NCBI RefSeq assembly: GCF_022549675.1
Contig: NZ_JAKZGR010000014.1
Span: forward strand, 1 to 64,000
DNA: 64,000 nucleotides
Direction: 5' to 3'
Source of the DNA: Belliella kenyensis
GTDB taxonomy: Bacteria; Bacteroidota; Bacteroidia; Cytophagales; Cyclobacteriaceae
A model generated the notes under the pieces. That model worked only from the letters and a program-made list of their open reading frames with translations. It ran no database searches and had not been told where the DNA came from. Below, in pieces: positions 18,851-28,240 of this stretch (the first letter of the stretch is position 1; the number at the start of each line of letters is the position of its first letter). The position numbers were made by a program, and so were the translations under genes.

Positions 18851-18919
18851 CCTTACACTTTACTATTTAGTCTTTATCTTTTGTTAACTTGAGAATCTCA
18901 AACCACACAAAAGATAGAC

Positions 18920-20275
18920 ATGTCACACCCGAAACAATCCAGAAGAGACTTTTTAAAAAAATCCTCAGCAGCATTAGCACTGGCAAGTCTTAGCCTAGGG
19001 TCTTTTAAATCTATTGCAAATCCAGACACTCTAAAAGTAGCTTTGGTAGGCTGCGGTTGGTATGGAAAAATGGATTTATGGAGACTATTACAGGTTGCTA
19101 ATGTAGAAGTAGTTGCGCTTTGCGATGTGGATAAAAACCATTTAGAAGAAACAAAAAATCTACTCGCAAAAAGATCTCCAAAAAGTAATCCCAAACTCTA
19201 TAAAGATTATAGATCTTTGTTTTCCTCCCATGAAATAGACATCACAGTGATAGGTACGCCAGATCACTGGCATGCACTTCAAACCATAGCTGCAATTGAA
19301 GCTGGGTCTCATGTATATTTACAAAAACCAATTTCGGTTGATGTGCTTGAGGGTGAAGCTGTAGTGGCTGCTGCTAAAAAACATCAGAGAATCGTACAAG
19401 TAGGTCTACAAAGGAGAAGCACTCCCCATCTAATTGACGCAAAAGAAAAAATTATAGATAAAGGAGTACTGGGTAAAATTGGTCATGTAGAGATTTGCTG
19501 CTATTACCACATGCGTGCAAATGGGAACCCTTCTAGGGAACCTGTACCAGATTTTTTTGATTATGAGTTATGGACAGGCCCAGCACCAATGAGAGAGTTT
19601 GATGGATTACCTCATCAGAGATGGTGGAGAACGTTCATGGAATATGGCAATGGAATCACTGGAGATATGTGTGTACACATGTTGGATTGTGTCAGGTGGA
19701 TGCTAGATCTAGGTTGGCCAACTAAAATCTCCGCCACTGGAGGCATATTGGTTCAAAAAGAAGGTAAATCCAATATAGCAGATACGCAAACAGCCGTATT
19801 TGAATTCCCCGAATTCAACGTAGTATGGCAGCATAGGACATGGGGAAACCCAGTAGATCCTGAATACCCTTGGGCATTCAAGATATTTGGCGAAAACGGC
19901 TACTTGGCAGGAAGTCCTCAAAAAGCAGACTATTTCCCAAAAGACAAATCAGACCCCATTCATTGGGATGTCAAATACGAAAAAGAAGAATTTTCTGAAG
20001 ACTTAAAAGAAGAAAAAATAGAACTTCATGCAGTTCCAGCCACAAGGAAACACATGAAGGATCTTTTGAAAGCTATTGAAAACAAAAAGTCACCAGTGGC
20101 CAATGTAGAAGAAAGTCATATATCTACTGCAAGTTGTATATTGGCAAATATCAGCATGGAACTTGGAAGGCCTCTTTCGTACGATCCAGATTCTAAAACA
20201 ATCCCAAATGATAAAGAAGCATCGGACTTGCTCAAAAGATCCTATAGATCACCGTGGAAGCATCCTTATGTCTAA
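18920..20275 (+). CDS. Gfo/Idh/MocA family oxidoreductase with Tat signal
   Basis: A 451-residue NAD(P)-dependent sugar-type oxidoreductase. A twin-arginine signal (SRRDFLKKSSAALALASLS, residues 7-25) predicts export of the folded, cofactor-loaded protein to the periplasm. The Rossmann start is VALVGCGWYGK. The substrate-domain motif is QKPIS, the usual EKP with Gln for Glu. DHWHALQTIAA and MCVHMLDCVRWMLDLG are also typical. The substrate is unknown, probably a sugar or polyol. It lies 69 bp after the Ldh-family gene. Confidence 0.9.
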   Translation: MSHPKQSRRDFLKKSSAALALASLSLGSFKSIANPDTLKVALVGCGWYGKMDLWRLLQVANVEVVALCDVDKNHLEETKNLLAKRSPKSNPKLYKDYRSLFSSHEIDITVIGTPDHWHALQTIAAIEAGSHVYLQKPISVDVLEGEAVVAAAKKHQRIVQVGLQRRSTPHLIDAKEKIIDKGVLGKIGHVEICCYYHMRANGNPSREPVPDFFDYELWTGPAPMREFDGLPHQRWWRTFMEYGNGITGDMCVHMLDCVRWMLDLGWPTKISATGGILVQKEGKSNIADTQTAVFEFPEFNVVWQHRTWGNPVDPEYPWAFKIFGENGYLAGSPQKADYFPKDKSDPIHWDVKYEKEEFSEDLKEEKIELHAVPATRKHMKDLLKAIENKKSPVANVEESHISTASCILANISMELGRPLSYDPDSKTIPNDKEASDLLKRSYRSPWKHPYV

Positions 20276-20365
20276 TATTTCAATTGATAGCAGCAGGAAC
20301 TTGAATCAGAGTAAAGTTGATTTTCTTGAAATACGACAACATTGATCTATAATTAAACAAAACAC

Positions 20366-20400
20366 AAAAAGTGATGCTCCCTTAAGTATCACTTTTTTTT
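20366..20400 (+). terminator. Rho-independent terminator
   Basis: A 13-bp stem (aaaaagtgatgct / agtatcacttttt, with one G-T pair) around a 6-nt loop, ending in a run of eight T. It lies about 90 bp after the oxidoreductase stop. Confidence 0.85.
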
Positions 20401-20503
20401 ATCCTCAAATTTTCTTTTCTTTTTTTTTGGACTGTGTAGCATTTTTAAAAATTGTACCGTCTAGTGGATGAAAAGATTCAAAAACCAACTTATAATTACT
20501 ACA

Positions 20504-21211
20504 ATGAATATTAGAAATGCTTTTAAAAATTTGCTTACTCCTATTGTTATCATTTTAGGATTAAGTAGCTGTCTGAATGATAATGATGGTGCTCCTATCC
20601 AGCCATTTGCATTTGTTTCCATCTATCATGGTGCTCCTGAGACAGCTTCTCTTGATGTGTTTGCAAACAGTAGTAAAGTAACCAATAGTCCTTTTAGATT
20701 TACGGAAACCTTACCTTACTTGAGATATTATCTTGGACAAAGAACATTCAAGTTTTCTCCTTATAATTCTGTTACCACATTACTTGAGGACACTTTCACG
20801 ATTGAAGACAATAAAGTGTACAGCATATTTTTAACAGGTTTACCTAACGATCTGGAAGCCATTATAGTAGAAGACTCTTGGGGGTCTTTCAATCAAAATC
20901 AAACAAAAATCAGGTTTGTGCATCTATCACCAGATGCCGGTGAGGTCGAAATCTTACTAGACAACGAAGAAACATCAAAATTCGAGAACAATGAGTTCAA
21001 ATCACACTCTAATTTTGAGGCTTTGGAAGCAAAAAGCTATAATATCAAAGTGGTCTCTAAAGAAACAGGAGAGACTTTGATAACTGCAAACAATGTAGAG
21101 CTTAAAAGAAACAGGGCATACAGCCTTATCTTAAGAGGTTTAGAAAGTGAACAAACCGATGTAAATAAGCAACTCAATTTACAACTTATAACCAACTTTA
21201 TTAATTACTAG
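20504..21211 (+). CDS. DUF4397 domain lipoprotein
   Basis: About 235 residues. The ATG at 20504 is preferred over 20468 because it gives a compact lipoprotein signal (MNIRNAFKNLL... ending GLSSCLND, Cys near 23). Two immunoglobulin-like DUF4397 repeats follow: FVSIYHGAPETASLDVFAN (about 36-54) and KIRFVHLSPDAGEVEILLD (about 134-152). Such proteins are surface or periplasmic lipoproteins in Bacteroidota; no biochemical role is known. A terminator follows at 21315-21345. Confidence 0.88.
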   Translation: MNIRNAFKNLLTPIVIILGLSSCLNDNDGAPIQPFAFVSIYHGAPETASLDVFANSSKVTNSPFRFTETLPYLRYYLGQRTFKFSPYNSVTTLLEDTFTIEDNKVYSIFLTGLPNDLEAIIVEDSWGSFNQNQTKIRFVHLSPDAGEVEILLDNEETSKFENNEFKSHSNFEALEAKSYNIKVVSKETGETLITANNVELKRNRAYSLILRGLESEQTDVNKQLNLQLITNFINY

Positions 21212-21314
21212 AATATCATCATGCTTGTTGATTAAAATCAGGGTTTGTCTAAAATCACATCTTGCTAGTAAATTAACCTGATGCCACGATGAGCCAAAAA
21301 TTTCAAGCTAAATA

Positions 21315-21345
21315 AAAAGTCCCGAGATCCAAACTCGGGACTTTT
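21315..21345. terminator. Bidirectional rho-independent terminator
   Basis: A perfect 12-bp stem aaaagtcccgag / ctcgggactttt with a 7-nt loop. It lies between the convergent DUF4397 and proS genes. A and T runs flank both sides. Confidence 0.9.
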
Positions 21346-21419
21346 ATTTTACATTCAAATTTTAAGCAACAGACTTATTAATTAGCTATTTTATAAGGAA
21401 ATACACTCCTTAGCAAGCA

Positions 21420-22901
21420 TTAATAAGCTCTTGCAAAAAGTACTCTACCTTTGGATGAGTTTCCAGTAAATACACATGTCCCTTGTTCTTCTTTTTGATC
21501 AAGAGGAATACACCTAATTGTAGCTTTCGTTAGCTCTTTGATCTTGTCCTCCGTTTCAGAGCTTCCATCCCAGTGAGCCGAAACAAATCCACCTTTATTT
21601 TCAATCACATCCTGAAATTCTTCCCAAGAATTTACTTCCGTGGTATGAGTTGTTCTAAAATCAAATGCCTTTTGGTAAATGGTTGTTTGAATTTCTTCCA
21701 ACTTTGCTACGATAAAAGAATCAATTTCAATTTCATTAAGATTGATCGTTTCCTTTGTCAAAGTATCTCGTCTTGCCAATTCTATGGTATTGTTTTCAAG
21801 ATCTCTAGGTCCCATTGCAATCCTTAAAGGAACTCCTTTCAGTTCATACTCTGCAAATTTCCAGCCTGGCTTATGCGTATCTCTGTGATCAAAATGAACT
21901 GAAACACCAAGCTTTCTCAATTTTGAAACTATTTCTTTCGCCTTTTCTGAGATTCTGTCCAATTCTTCATCAGACTTGAATATCGGAACTATTACCACTT
22001 GAATAGGCGCAAGTTTTGGAGGCAAAACCAATCCATTATCATCAGAATGCGCCATGATAAGTGCTCCCATCAATCTTGTACTCACACCCCATGATGTCCC
22101 CCAAACATAATCCAGTCCACCCTCTTTTGTCGCAAATTTCACATCAAATGCCTTGGCAAAATTCTGTCCCAGAAAGTGGGATGTACCAGCTTGTAAAGCC
22201 TTACCATCTTGCATCATCGCCTCAATACAGTAAGTGTCTTCTGCTCCTGCAAACCTCTCATTTGGGGTCTTCACTCCTTTGACTACAGGCAGAGCCATGA
22301 ATGACTCGGCAAAAGTAGCATACACATTGAGCATTTGCACAGTCTCATCGATAGCTTCTTGCTTTGTAGCATGTGCTGTATGGCCTTCTTGCCACAAAAA
22401 CTCCGCTGTCCTCAAGAATAGTCTGGTTCGCATTTCCCATCTTACTACATTTGCCCATTGATTTACCAAAAGAGGCAAATCTCTGTAGGATTGAATCCAA
22501 TTCTTATACGTACTCCAAATGACCGTTTCTGAAGTAGGTCTTACGATCAGCTCTTCTTCGAGTTTGGCTTCGGGATCCACAACTACGCCCTTACCATCCT
22601 CAGAATTTTTAAGTCTATAATGAGTCACCACGGCACACTCTTTTGCAAACCCTTCTACATGACTTGCTTCTTTGGATAAGTATGATTTTGGGATAAAAAG
22701 TGGAAAATAGGCATTAGTATGTCCGGTTTCTTTAAACATCCTATCAAGCTCAGCTTGCATCTTTTCCCAGATGGAATAACCATAAGGTTTGATGACCATA
22801 CACCCTCTTACCGCAGAGTTTTCGGCTAGGTCAGCTCTCTTTACTAATTCGTTGTACCACAAAGAGTAGTCTTCACTTCTTTTAGGCAATCCTTTGCTCA
22901 T
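21420..22901 (-). CDS. proS: Prolyl-tRNA synthetase
   Basis: A 493-residue class II aminoacyl-tRNA synthetase that charges tRNA(Pro). It is the short archaeal/eukaryotic-like ProRS form without the bacterial editing insertion. Motif 1 region [17 protein letters not shown], motif 2 [20 protein letters not shown] (about 151-170) and the anticodon-binding domain ([12 protein letters not shown] onward) are in order. It ends in the family zinc-type C-terminal domain. A -7-like TATATTTG on the minus strand at 22957-22964 could be its promoter, but no -33 box is at the right distance. Confidence 0.95.
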   Translation of the reverse strand: MSKGLPKRSEDYSLWYNELVKRADLAENSAVRGCMVIKPYGYSIWEKMQAELDRMFKETGHTNAYFPLFIPKSYLSKEASHVEGFAKECAVVTHYRLKNSEDGKGVVVDPEAKLEEELIVRPTSETVIWSTYKNWIQSYRDLPLLVNQWANVVRWEMRTRLFLRTAEFLWQEGHTAHATKQEAIDETVQMLNVYATFAESFMALPVVKGVKTPNERFAGAEDTYCIEAMMQDGKALQAGTSHFLGQNFAKAFDVKFATKEGGLDYVWGTSWGVSTRLMGALIMAHSDDNGLVLPPKLAPIQVVIVPIFKSDEELDRISEKAKEIVSKLRKLGVSVHFDHRDTHKPGWKFAEYELKGVPLRIAMGPRDLENNTIELARRDTLTKETINLNEIEIDSFIVAKLEEIQTTIYQKAFDFRTTHTTEVNSWEEFQDVIENKGGFVSAHWDGSSETEDKIKELTKATIRCIPLDQKEEQGTCVFTGNSSKGRVLFARAY

Positions 22902-23032
22902 GATTTATTTGTTGATTTGGAAATTCTATTTATATTCGTCTCTTATTGAGAGTTGGCAAATATAATTCAAAAATAACAACCCTCTTAGATAACACTCGTA
23001 TAATAGTGTTGGAGATAGTAAACAACAACAAA

Positions 23033-24397
23033 ATGAAACGATTTAACACATTCCTGACTTTAGGTGCATCAGCATTGGTAGCCTTGTCGTCTTGTAGCAC
23101 CAGCTACAATGCTATGCAAGGTGAATCTGATGACCTTTACTTCATGGCTTCTGACGCAAGATTAGCGACAGAATTTGCTGTAAGTAACAATAACGCCCAA
23201 AATTTCAGAGCGCTATCAGAAACAAGTTCAGATCAATTTGAACAGGAAAATTTTTCCGCTCGAAATGTAAATCCTGAATATATAGCTAAATATCAAGCTG
23301 ATTCAAACACCAGCGGTGATGGAGCAGTATATTTTGATGACAGTCAAGCAGCCGCAGAAGGTAATCCAAATATCAATGTATATAATAATTACTATAGTAA
23401 TGCTGGAGGTAATTTCAACACATTCGGAGGTCCATTTATGAGTCCATGGATGATGGGTGGCTTCTCTCCTTGGGGTATGGGTATGGGAATGTGGGATCCT
23501 TTTTGGGGTCCAGGTTTTGGAATGGGTATGATGCCAGGAATGGGCTTTGGATTTAGACCAGGACTTCACATGTCTGTAGGATTCGGTTTCGGCGGAGGCT
23601 GGGGCTGGGGCAATCCTTGGATGATGAGAAGAGGCTTTGGAATGGGAGGATTTTATGATCCTTTCTGGGATCCTTTCTGGCCAGGAATGGGATTCGCTGG
23701 CGGCGGATGGGGCTGGGGTGCTCCAGGCTGGGGATGGGGCGGAAGACCTATCTATGTGATTCCAGGAAATGAATTTGGAAATAGACAAATAGTACGTGGT
23801 GCTAGACCGACTAGAGGTTCAGCCCTAGCAGCGACAGGTTCTAGATCAAGAGTTAACAACACAGCTGTAAACCCAAGCTCTTCAAGAGCAGCAGCTAGAA
23901 GAGATGCCACAGCTACAAGTAGAACTGGTACATCTGTAGCTAATTCCACAAGAAATTCAAGAGCTGATTTTGGAAGAAGTCAGAATGATTACTACAATAA
24001 TTCTAGAGGAAGTGCTGCGGCTTCTTCAAGGTCAGCAGCTCCTTCTTCAAGAAACACCAGGTCTGCTGTCATGGATAGAGGTGCAAATAGAGTTGGTAGT
24101 ACTACAGCAGCTCCATCTTACAGAAACTCAGCTCCTTCAAATTCAAGATCAAATGTAGGAACTACAGCTGCTCCAAGCAGATCCACAGCATCTCCTAGTT
24201 ATAATAATTCTAGATCTACAGCTCCAAGCAGGAATACTTATTCACAGCCAGCAAGAACATCTACGCCAAGTAGAAGTACTTACAGCGCTCCATCAAGAAG
24301 TTCTGGTGGAAGTATGGGAGGTGGTAGTGTAGGTGGAGGAAGTCGAGGTGGTGGATCCAGCTCAGGAGGTGCTTCTCGAGGTGGTAGAGGAGGCTGA
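23033..24397 (+). CDS. Low-complexity Gly/Trp/Met- and Ser/Arg-rich lipoprotein
   Basis: About 454 residues. The ATG at 23033 is chosen over 22946 because it gives a lipoprotein signal (MKRFNTFLTLGASALVALSS before C). After an ordinary region (about 25-140) comes a Gly/Trp/Met/Phe/Pro-rich block (about 145-265, many GWGWG, GMGMG and DPFWDPFW runs). A long Ser/Arg/Thr/Ala block (about 275-430) and a Gly/Ser tail ending RGGRGG follow. There is no enzymatic domain. Surface adhesion or cell-envelope structure is a guess. A terminator follows at 24421. Confidence 0.8.
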   Translation: MKRFNTFLTLGASALVALSSCSTSYNAMQGESDDLYFMASDARLATEFAVSNNNAQNFRALSETSSDQFEQENFSARNVNPEYIAKYQADSNTSGDGAVYFDDSQAAAEGNPNINVYNNYYSNAGGNFNTFGGPFMSPWMMGGFSPWGMGMGMWDPFWGPGFGMGMMPGMGFGFRPGLHMSVGFGFGGGWGWGNPWMMRRGFGMGGFYDPFWDPFWPGMGFAGGGWGWGAPGWGWGGRPIYVIPGNEFGNRQIVRGARPTRGSALAATGSRSRVNNTAVNPSSSRAAARRDATATSRTGTSVANSTRNSRADFGRSQNDYYNNSRGSAAASSRSAAPSSRNTRSAVMDRGANRVGSTTAAPSYRNSAPSNSRSNVGTTAAPSRSTASPSYNNSRSTAPSRNTYSQPARTSTPSRSTYSAPSRSSGGSMGGGSVGGGSRGGGSSSGGASRGGRGG

Positions 24398-24420
24398 TAT
24401 TAAAACTATCTCAACAAATA

Positions 24421-24459
24421 AAAAAGATACCCAAACCTTATAGTTTGGGTATCTTTTTT
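24421..24459 (+). terminator. Rho-independent terminator
   Basis: A perfect stem of about 16 bp (aaaaagatacccaaac / gtttgggtatcttttt) with a 6-nt loop. It starts 23 bp after the stop of the low-complexity lipoprotein gene. Confidence 0.92.
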
Positions 24460-24578
24460 ATTACATAATTTAATATTTTATGATCTCTGATTATCTTTTT
24501 TTTTATTTATTACGTTTATAAATTCAGATCAAGCACCATATTTGATAATTGCTTGAATGATTAACTTAACTTATTACT

Positions 24579-26072
24579 ATGTCTCTAATCAAAAAATCAC
24601 TAATAGTTGGGGCTTTAGCCTGTGGGTTCAACCTATCAAATGCTTCAGCTCAGACAAGCTTTCTAGACGACACACAACTTTTTAGTCAGTTTCGATCTAC
24701 TGGTTCTGCTCGCGTTAGTGCTTTGGGTGGTGCGCAGATGTCCCTCGGAGGTGATGTATCTAACATCCACACCAACCCAGCAGGTCTTGGATTTTACAGA
24801 AGGTCAGAATTCTCTTTTACCCCATCATTTTCTGCGAATCAAGCTCGGTCGAATTTCCTCGGTCAAATACAGGAAGATCGAACTCCAAATTTCTCGGTCC
24901 CTAACCTCAGCTTAGTTATAAGCAAACCAAAAGGCGACTTACAGCCAGGCTCATTTAGAGGAGGCACATTTGGTATCAGTTTCAACAGAATAGCTGATTT
25001 CAATAATCAATTTGGCTTTTATTCTGATGTACAACACGGAAATTCTCTCCTAGATTTCTATATCAACCAGTACAGTACTTTCGGTGAGCCTCCATTAGGA
25101 GCTACGGATGGATTGGTATTAGATATAGAGCTGGTTCAAGGTAATCCTGCAAATGGATTCATCAAAGACCCTGAATATGCGATTGGTTTGCCATTTGCCG
25201 ATGAGACTATCATTACAGAAGGAGGTATTACCCAAACTTCTTTTTCTTATGGAGCCAATTTTAACAACAAGTTATTTGTTGGGGCTGGTTTAGGTATTCA
25301 ATCAGTTAATTTCTTCCAAAATAGAATTTATGGAGAGGAATTCCTTGATGGGAATGGCGTACGCTCTTTACTGTATTCCATTGAGGACAATACCAGAATC
25401 AATGGGTTCGGGGCTAGCCTAACAGCAGGATTAATATTCAAACCTGTTGAGACGGTGAACCTTGGCTTGAACTTCAAAAGTCCAACTTGGTACAGGTTAA
25501 ACAAAGAAGTAGATGCCAATATTATTGGTGAGTTTTACGACCTAAATGGTCAGCTGGAGTTTACTGAAAGAGCAAATTCTGACTTGGAGATAAGCACAAC
25601 AACTTTAAGTACACCACTTGTTTTGAGCGCAGGAGGAACAGTTTTCATTGGTAAAAACGGATTCTTAACCGCAGATGTAGATTATGTCGATTACAGCCAA
25701 AACAGATTGAACTCTAGAGATTTCGACACATCATTTGACAATGCGGACATCAATACATTCCTAGGTTCTACATTCAACTTTAGGGTTGGTGGTGAATATA
25801 GGTTAAATATTTGGAGATTAAGAGCTGGATATGCCCTATACGGAGATCCTACTACAGACGAATCTTTTGATAGAAGTATGCAGAGAATCACAGGAGGCAT
25901 TGGTGTAAGACTTAGAAAAATGTATGTTGACTTTGCTTTAATCAATTCAAGATCTGAAAGTCTCTACAATTCATATGCGATCATCAACAGTTCCAATCAA
26001 AATGTAGGGCCTTTTACAGAAACAAGAAATAACATGACACAAGGCATGCTGACTTTAGGATTCAACTTCTAA
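24579..26072 (+). CDS. Outer-membrane beta-barrel protein, FadL/OmpP1-like
   Basis: A 497-residue exported protein (signal peptide to about NASAQ, residue 25). It has the alternating hydrophobic/polar pattern of an outer-membrane barrel and ends in an aromatic residue (LTLGFNF), as barrels do. The N-terminal ARVSALGGAQMSLGGDVSN followed by NPAGLGFYRRSEFSF is typical of the FadL/toluene-transporter superfamily in Bacteroidota. The transported ligand is unknown. Its 3' end overlaps the convergent aroK gene by 18 bp. Confidence 0.85.
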   Translation: MSLIKKSLIVGALACGFNLSNASAQTSFLDDTQLFSQFRSTGSARVSALGGAQMSLGGDVSNIHTNPAGLGFYRRSEFSFTPSFSANQARSNFLGQIQEDRTPNFSVPNLSLVISKPKGDLQPGSFRGGTFGISFNRIADFNNQFGFYSDVQHGNSLLDFYINQYSTFGEPPLGATDGLVLDIELVQGNPANGFIKDPEYAIGLPFADETIITEGGITQTSFSYGANFNNKLFVGAGLGIQSVNFFQNRIYGEEFLDGNGVRSLLYSIEDNTRINGFGASLTAGLIFKPVETVNLGLNFKSPTWYRLNKEVDANIIGEFYDLNGQLEFTERANSDLEISTTTLSTPLVLSAGGTVFIGKNGFLTADVDYVDYSQNRLNSRDFDTSFDNADINTFLGSTFNFRVGGEYRLNIWRLRAGYALYGDPTTDESFDRSMQRITGGIGVRLRKMYVDFALINSRSESLYNSYAIINSSNQNVGPFTETRNNMTQGMLTLGFNF

Positions 26073-26591
26073 AAAGTTAATCAATTTAGCCATTAAAAGC
26101 TCAGTGGAAGGATCATCCCCACTGAGCTTTATTTTTGCTTGATGATAATATCCCTCACGAGAAGCCAAAAGATCCTTCAGCTTTAAAATGATCTCGCCAG
26201 CATCCAAGCCAGAGAACATAGGCCTTTGATTTGCATGATCTCTTGTGAGCCTATGTAATATAGTTTCTAAAGAAACATCCAAGTAGACGGACACCCCCAA
26301 CTTATTTATGATATTCATGTTATCATTGAAGCATGGCGTACCCCCTCCTGTTGATAAAACAAATCCTTCTACTTGATTCAAGATTTTATTTAGATAATTG
26401 GTTTCCAACTCTCTAAATCTTCCTTCACCTTTCTTTTCAAAAATCTCCTTTATTTGCATGCTTTCCCCAATTTCAATCTGATGATCGAGGTCAACAAAAG
26501 CAAAATTGAGTGTTCTTGCTAGATTTTTTCCAAAAGTAGATTTGCCAGAACCAGGCATCCCAACCAGTACTATCTTCAAAGGCAGTCTCAT
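26055..26591 (-). CDS. aroK: Shikimate kinase
   Basis: Phosphorylates shikimate at O3 with ATP, the fifth step of the chorismate pathway. The 178 residues carry the Walker A GMPGSGKST (11-19), the shikimate-site DLDHQIE (34-40), the FRELE arginine, the STGGGTP Walker B-like loop and the lid ANQRPMFSG. Length and motifs are standard. The start overlaps the stop of the upstream DoxX gene by 4 bp (ATGA). The 3' end overlaps the outer-membrane barrel gene on the other strand by 18 bp. Confidence 0.95.
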   Translation of the reverse strand: MRLPLKIVLVGMPGSGKSTFGKNLARTLNFAFVDLDHQIEIGESMQIKEIFEKKGEGRFRELETNYLNKILNQVEGFVLSTGGGTPCFNDNMNIINKLGVSVYLDVSLETILHRLTRDHANQRPMFSGLDAGEIILKLKDLLASREGYYHQAKIKLSGDDPSTELLMAKLINFLEVES

Positions 26592-27688
26592 TTCGTTAAA
26601 ATTGATTTAACTTCTTCTGGATTTGGAGTGTTTCTGAAATGATATTTTTTCACTACTGTACCCTCGTCTAATAGCAATAATCCAGGATTGGATCTCATGA
26701 TTGTCTTCAATACAGTTGCATCAGCCTGATATCCTAAGACATCCCAACTATGTTGATTGAGGAAAGCATCTATATCAGGCTGAGAGGATGCAGCAACTAA
26801 TATCACTTCGATTTCTGAATTTTGTAATCCAGTGACTAATCTTTCCAGCTTACTCAAGCTGTTATCTGTCACCTTTGCAAGATTAGTCGCCAAAACAACC
26901 GCTTTTTGTCCAGATAAAATTTCTTCTGTATAATCACCATCCTCATTCCAGACAGCAAAATCAGATATTTTTGGCAATGCTTCCTCATTATTGAGTTTCA
27001 ATTCAACAAATTCATAAGCTTCATCAGAGGGATATTGATCAAAAATCTCTTCTTTACCATCCTTTTGCATAACATAACTATACTCAAGTGGTGCTGAAGG
27101 TTGCATTGCTTGCGGAATATTCACCCCTTCCTTATAGGCCCTGAAATCTATAAAAGGGAGATTTCTAATCGCTAAAATTGCCACCGAAATAGAAAATACC
27201 AATGAAAACGAAGCAGTCCATAGAGCCCAATTTGCTCGATTATCTTTAAGTGATTTTCTAGAAAGAAAAAGGATAAGAATCATCACCAGAAGTACAATAT
27301 CCTTATAGAATGACTCCCAAGGTGTTAACTTGATCGCATCTCCAAAACATCCACAATCGGTCACCTTATTGAAATATGCTGAATAGAACGTAAGAAAAGT
27401 GAAGAATAAAATCATCAAGCCCAGAGCCCACACAGTAAATCTAAGCTTAAACCCTACTATCAGCATCACTCCTAACACGACTTCCGCCACGACCATTACT
27501 ACACCAATCTCCAAAGCCCAAGGCTTGAACATTTCAAAAAATCCAGCAATATCATAGGAAAAAACATCAAAATACTCCTCAAGCTTGATCGCTGTACCTA
27601 CTGGATCATTTACTTTGATCAATCCAGAAAAGATGAATAGACCGCCTACCAATAAGCGGATGAGACGCAATAGCAAGTCCTTAAGCAT
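26588..27688 (-). CDS. DoxX/MauE-type membrane protein with thioredoxin-like C-terminus (BT_3928 family)
   Basis: A 366-residue inner-membrane protein. The N-terminal half (about 1-185) has four to five hydrophobic helices of the DoxX/MauE type (LLVGGLFIFSGLIKVNDPVG; Cys pair DCGCFG near residue 111). The C-terminal half (about 230-366) resembles a thioredoxin fold without an obvious CxxC. This is the architecture of the BT_3928 family. A role in disulfide or redox handling is inferred from MauE. It overlaps the DUF1599 gene by 8 bp and aroK by 4 bp. Confidence 0.85.
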   Translation of the reverse strand: MLKDLLLRLIRLLVGGLFIFSGLIKVNDPVGTAIKLEEYFDVFSYDIAGFFEMFKPWALEIGVVMVVAEVVLGVMLIVGFKLRFTVWALGLMILFFTFLTFYSAYFNKVTDCGCFGDAIKLTPWESFYKDIVLLVMILILFLSRKSLKDNRANWALWTASFSLVFSISVAILAIRNLPFIDFRAYKEGVNIPQAMQPSAPLEYSYVMQKDGKEEIFDQYPSDEAYEFVELKLNNEEALPKISDFAVWNEDGDYTEEILSGQKAVVLATNLAKVTDNSLSKLERLVTGLQNSEIEVILVAASSQPDIDAFLNQHSWDVLGYQADATVLKTIMRSNPGLLLLDEGTVVKKYHFRNTPNPEEVKSILTK

Positions 27689-28226
27689 GGTTTTGTATTT
27701 TTATAAGACAAAAAATCGCATAATTGATCATATCTTGGTAGTTGGCCTCAATACCTTCAGAGACTAAAGTCTTGCCTGCATTATCTTCAATTTGTTTTAC
27801 CCTGTAAAGTTTCATGAGGATAATATCTGTCATCGATGAAATGCGCAAATCTCTCCATGCTTCATCATAATCATGATTTTTATTTTCTAACAACCCCCTA
27901 GTGGCATTCACCCAGTGCTCATACATAGGAGCTAACTCTTCATAACTTAGCTCCATTCGATCATCATCCTTTAGAGAAATCTGAATAAGTGCAATCAGAC
28001 AGTAGTTGATGATTCCCACAAACTCATCCGAAATCGGATCATCGACTCTTTGAGTACCTTTTTCTTGTATAGAACGTATGCGCTGTGCTTTGATAAAAAT
28101 CTGGTCTGTGATCGATGGAATCCTCAAGATTCTCCACGCCGTACCATAATCTATTGTTTTCTTCTTAAAAAGTTCTTTACAAAGGCCAATAACTTGATTA
28201 TATTCGCTGACAGTTTGCGTTTTCAA
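27681..28226 (-). CDS. DUF1599 domain protein
   Basis: About 181 residues from a TTG start at 28226; an in-frame ATG exists at 28304. The protein holds two copies of the DUF1599 unit, a nucleotide-modifying-type helical domain: KKKTIDYGTAWRILRIPSIT in the first and NKNHDYDEAWRDLRISSMTD in the second. The upstream ATG would overlap the divergent folP gene by 64 bp and add residues unlike the family, so the TTG is preferred, with moderate certainty. The function is unknown. It is the first gene of the DUF1599-DoxX-aroK operon. Confidence 0.82.
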   Translation of the reverse strand: MKTQTVSEYNQVIGLCKELFKKKTIDYGTAWRILRIPSITDQIFIKAQRIRSIQEKGTQRVDDPISDEFVGIINYCLIALIQISLKDDDRMELSYEELAPMYEHWVNATRGLLENKNHDYDEAWRDLRISSMTDIILMKLYRVKQIEDNAGKTLVSEGIEANYQDMINYAIFCLIKIQNHA

Positions 28227-28240
28227 GGTAGTTTGATTTA

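Noticed and set aside
23303-23788. 161-codon minus-strand frame inside the Gly/Trp-rich lipoprotein gene
   Set aside because: His/Ser/Trp-rich antisense shadow of a biased repeat region; the plus-strand gene has a signal peptide and terminator.
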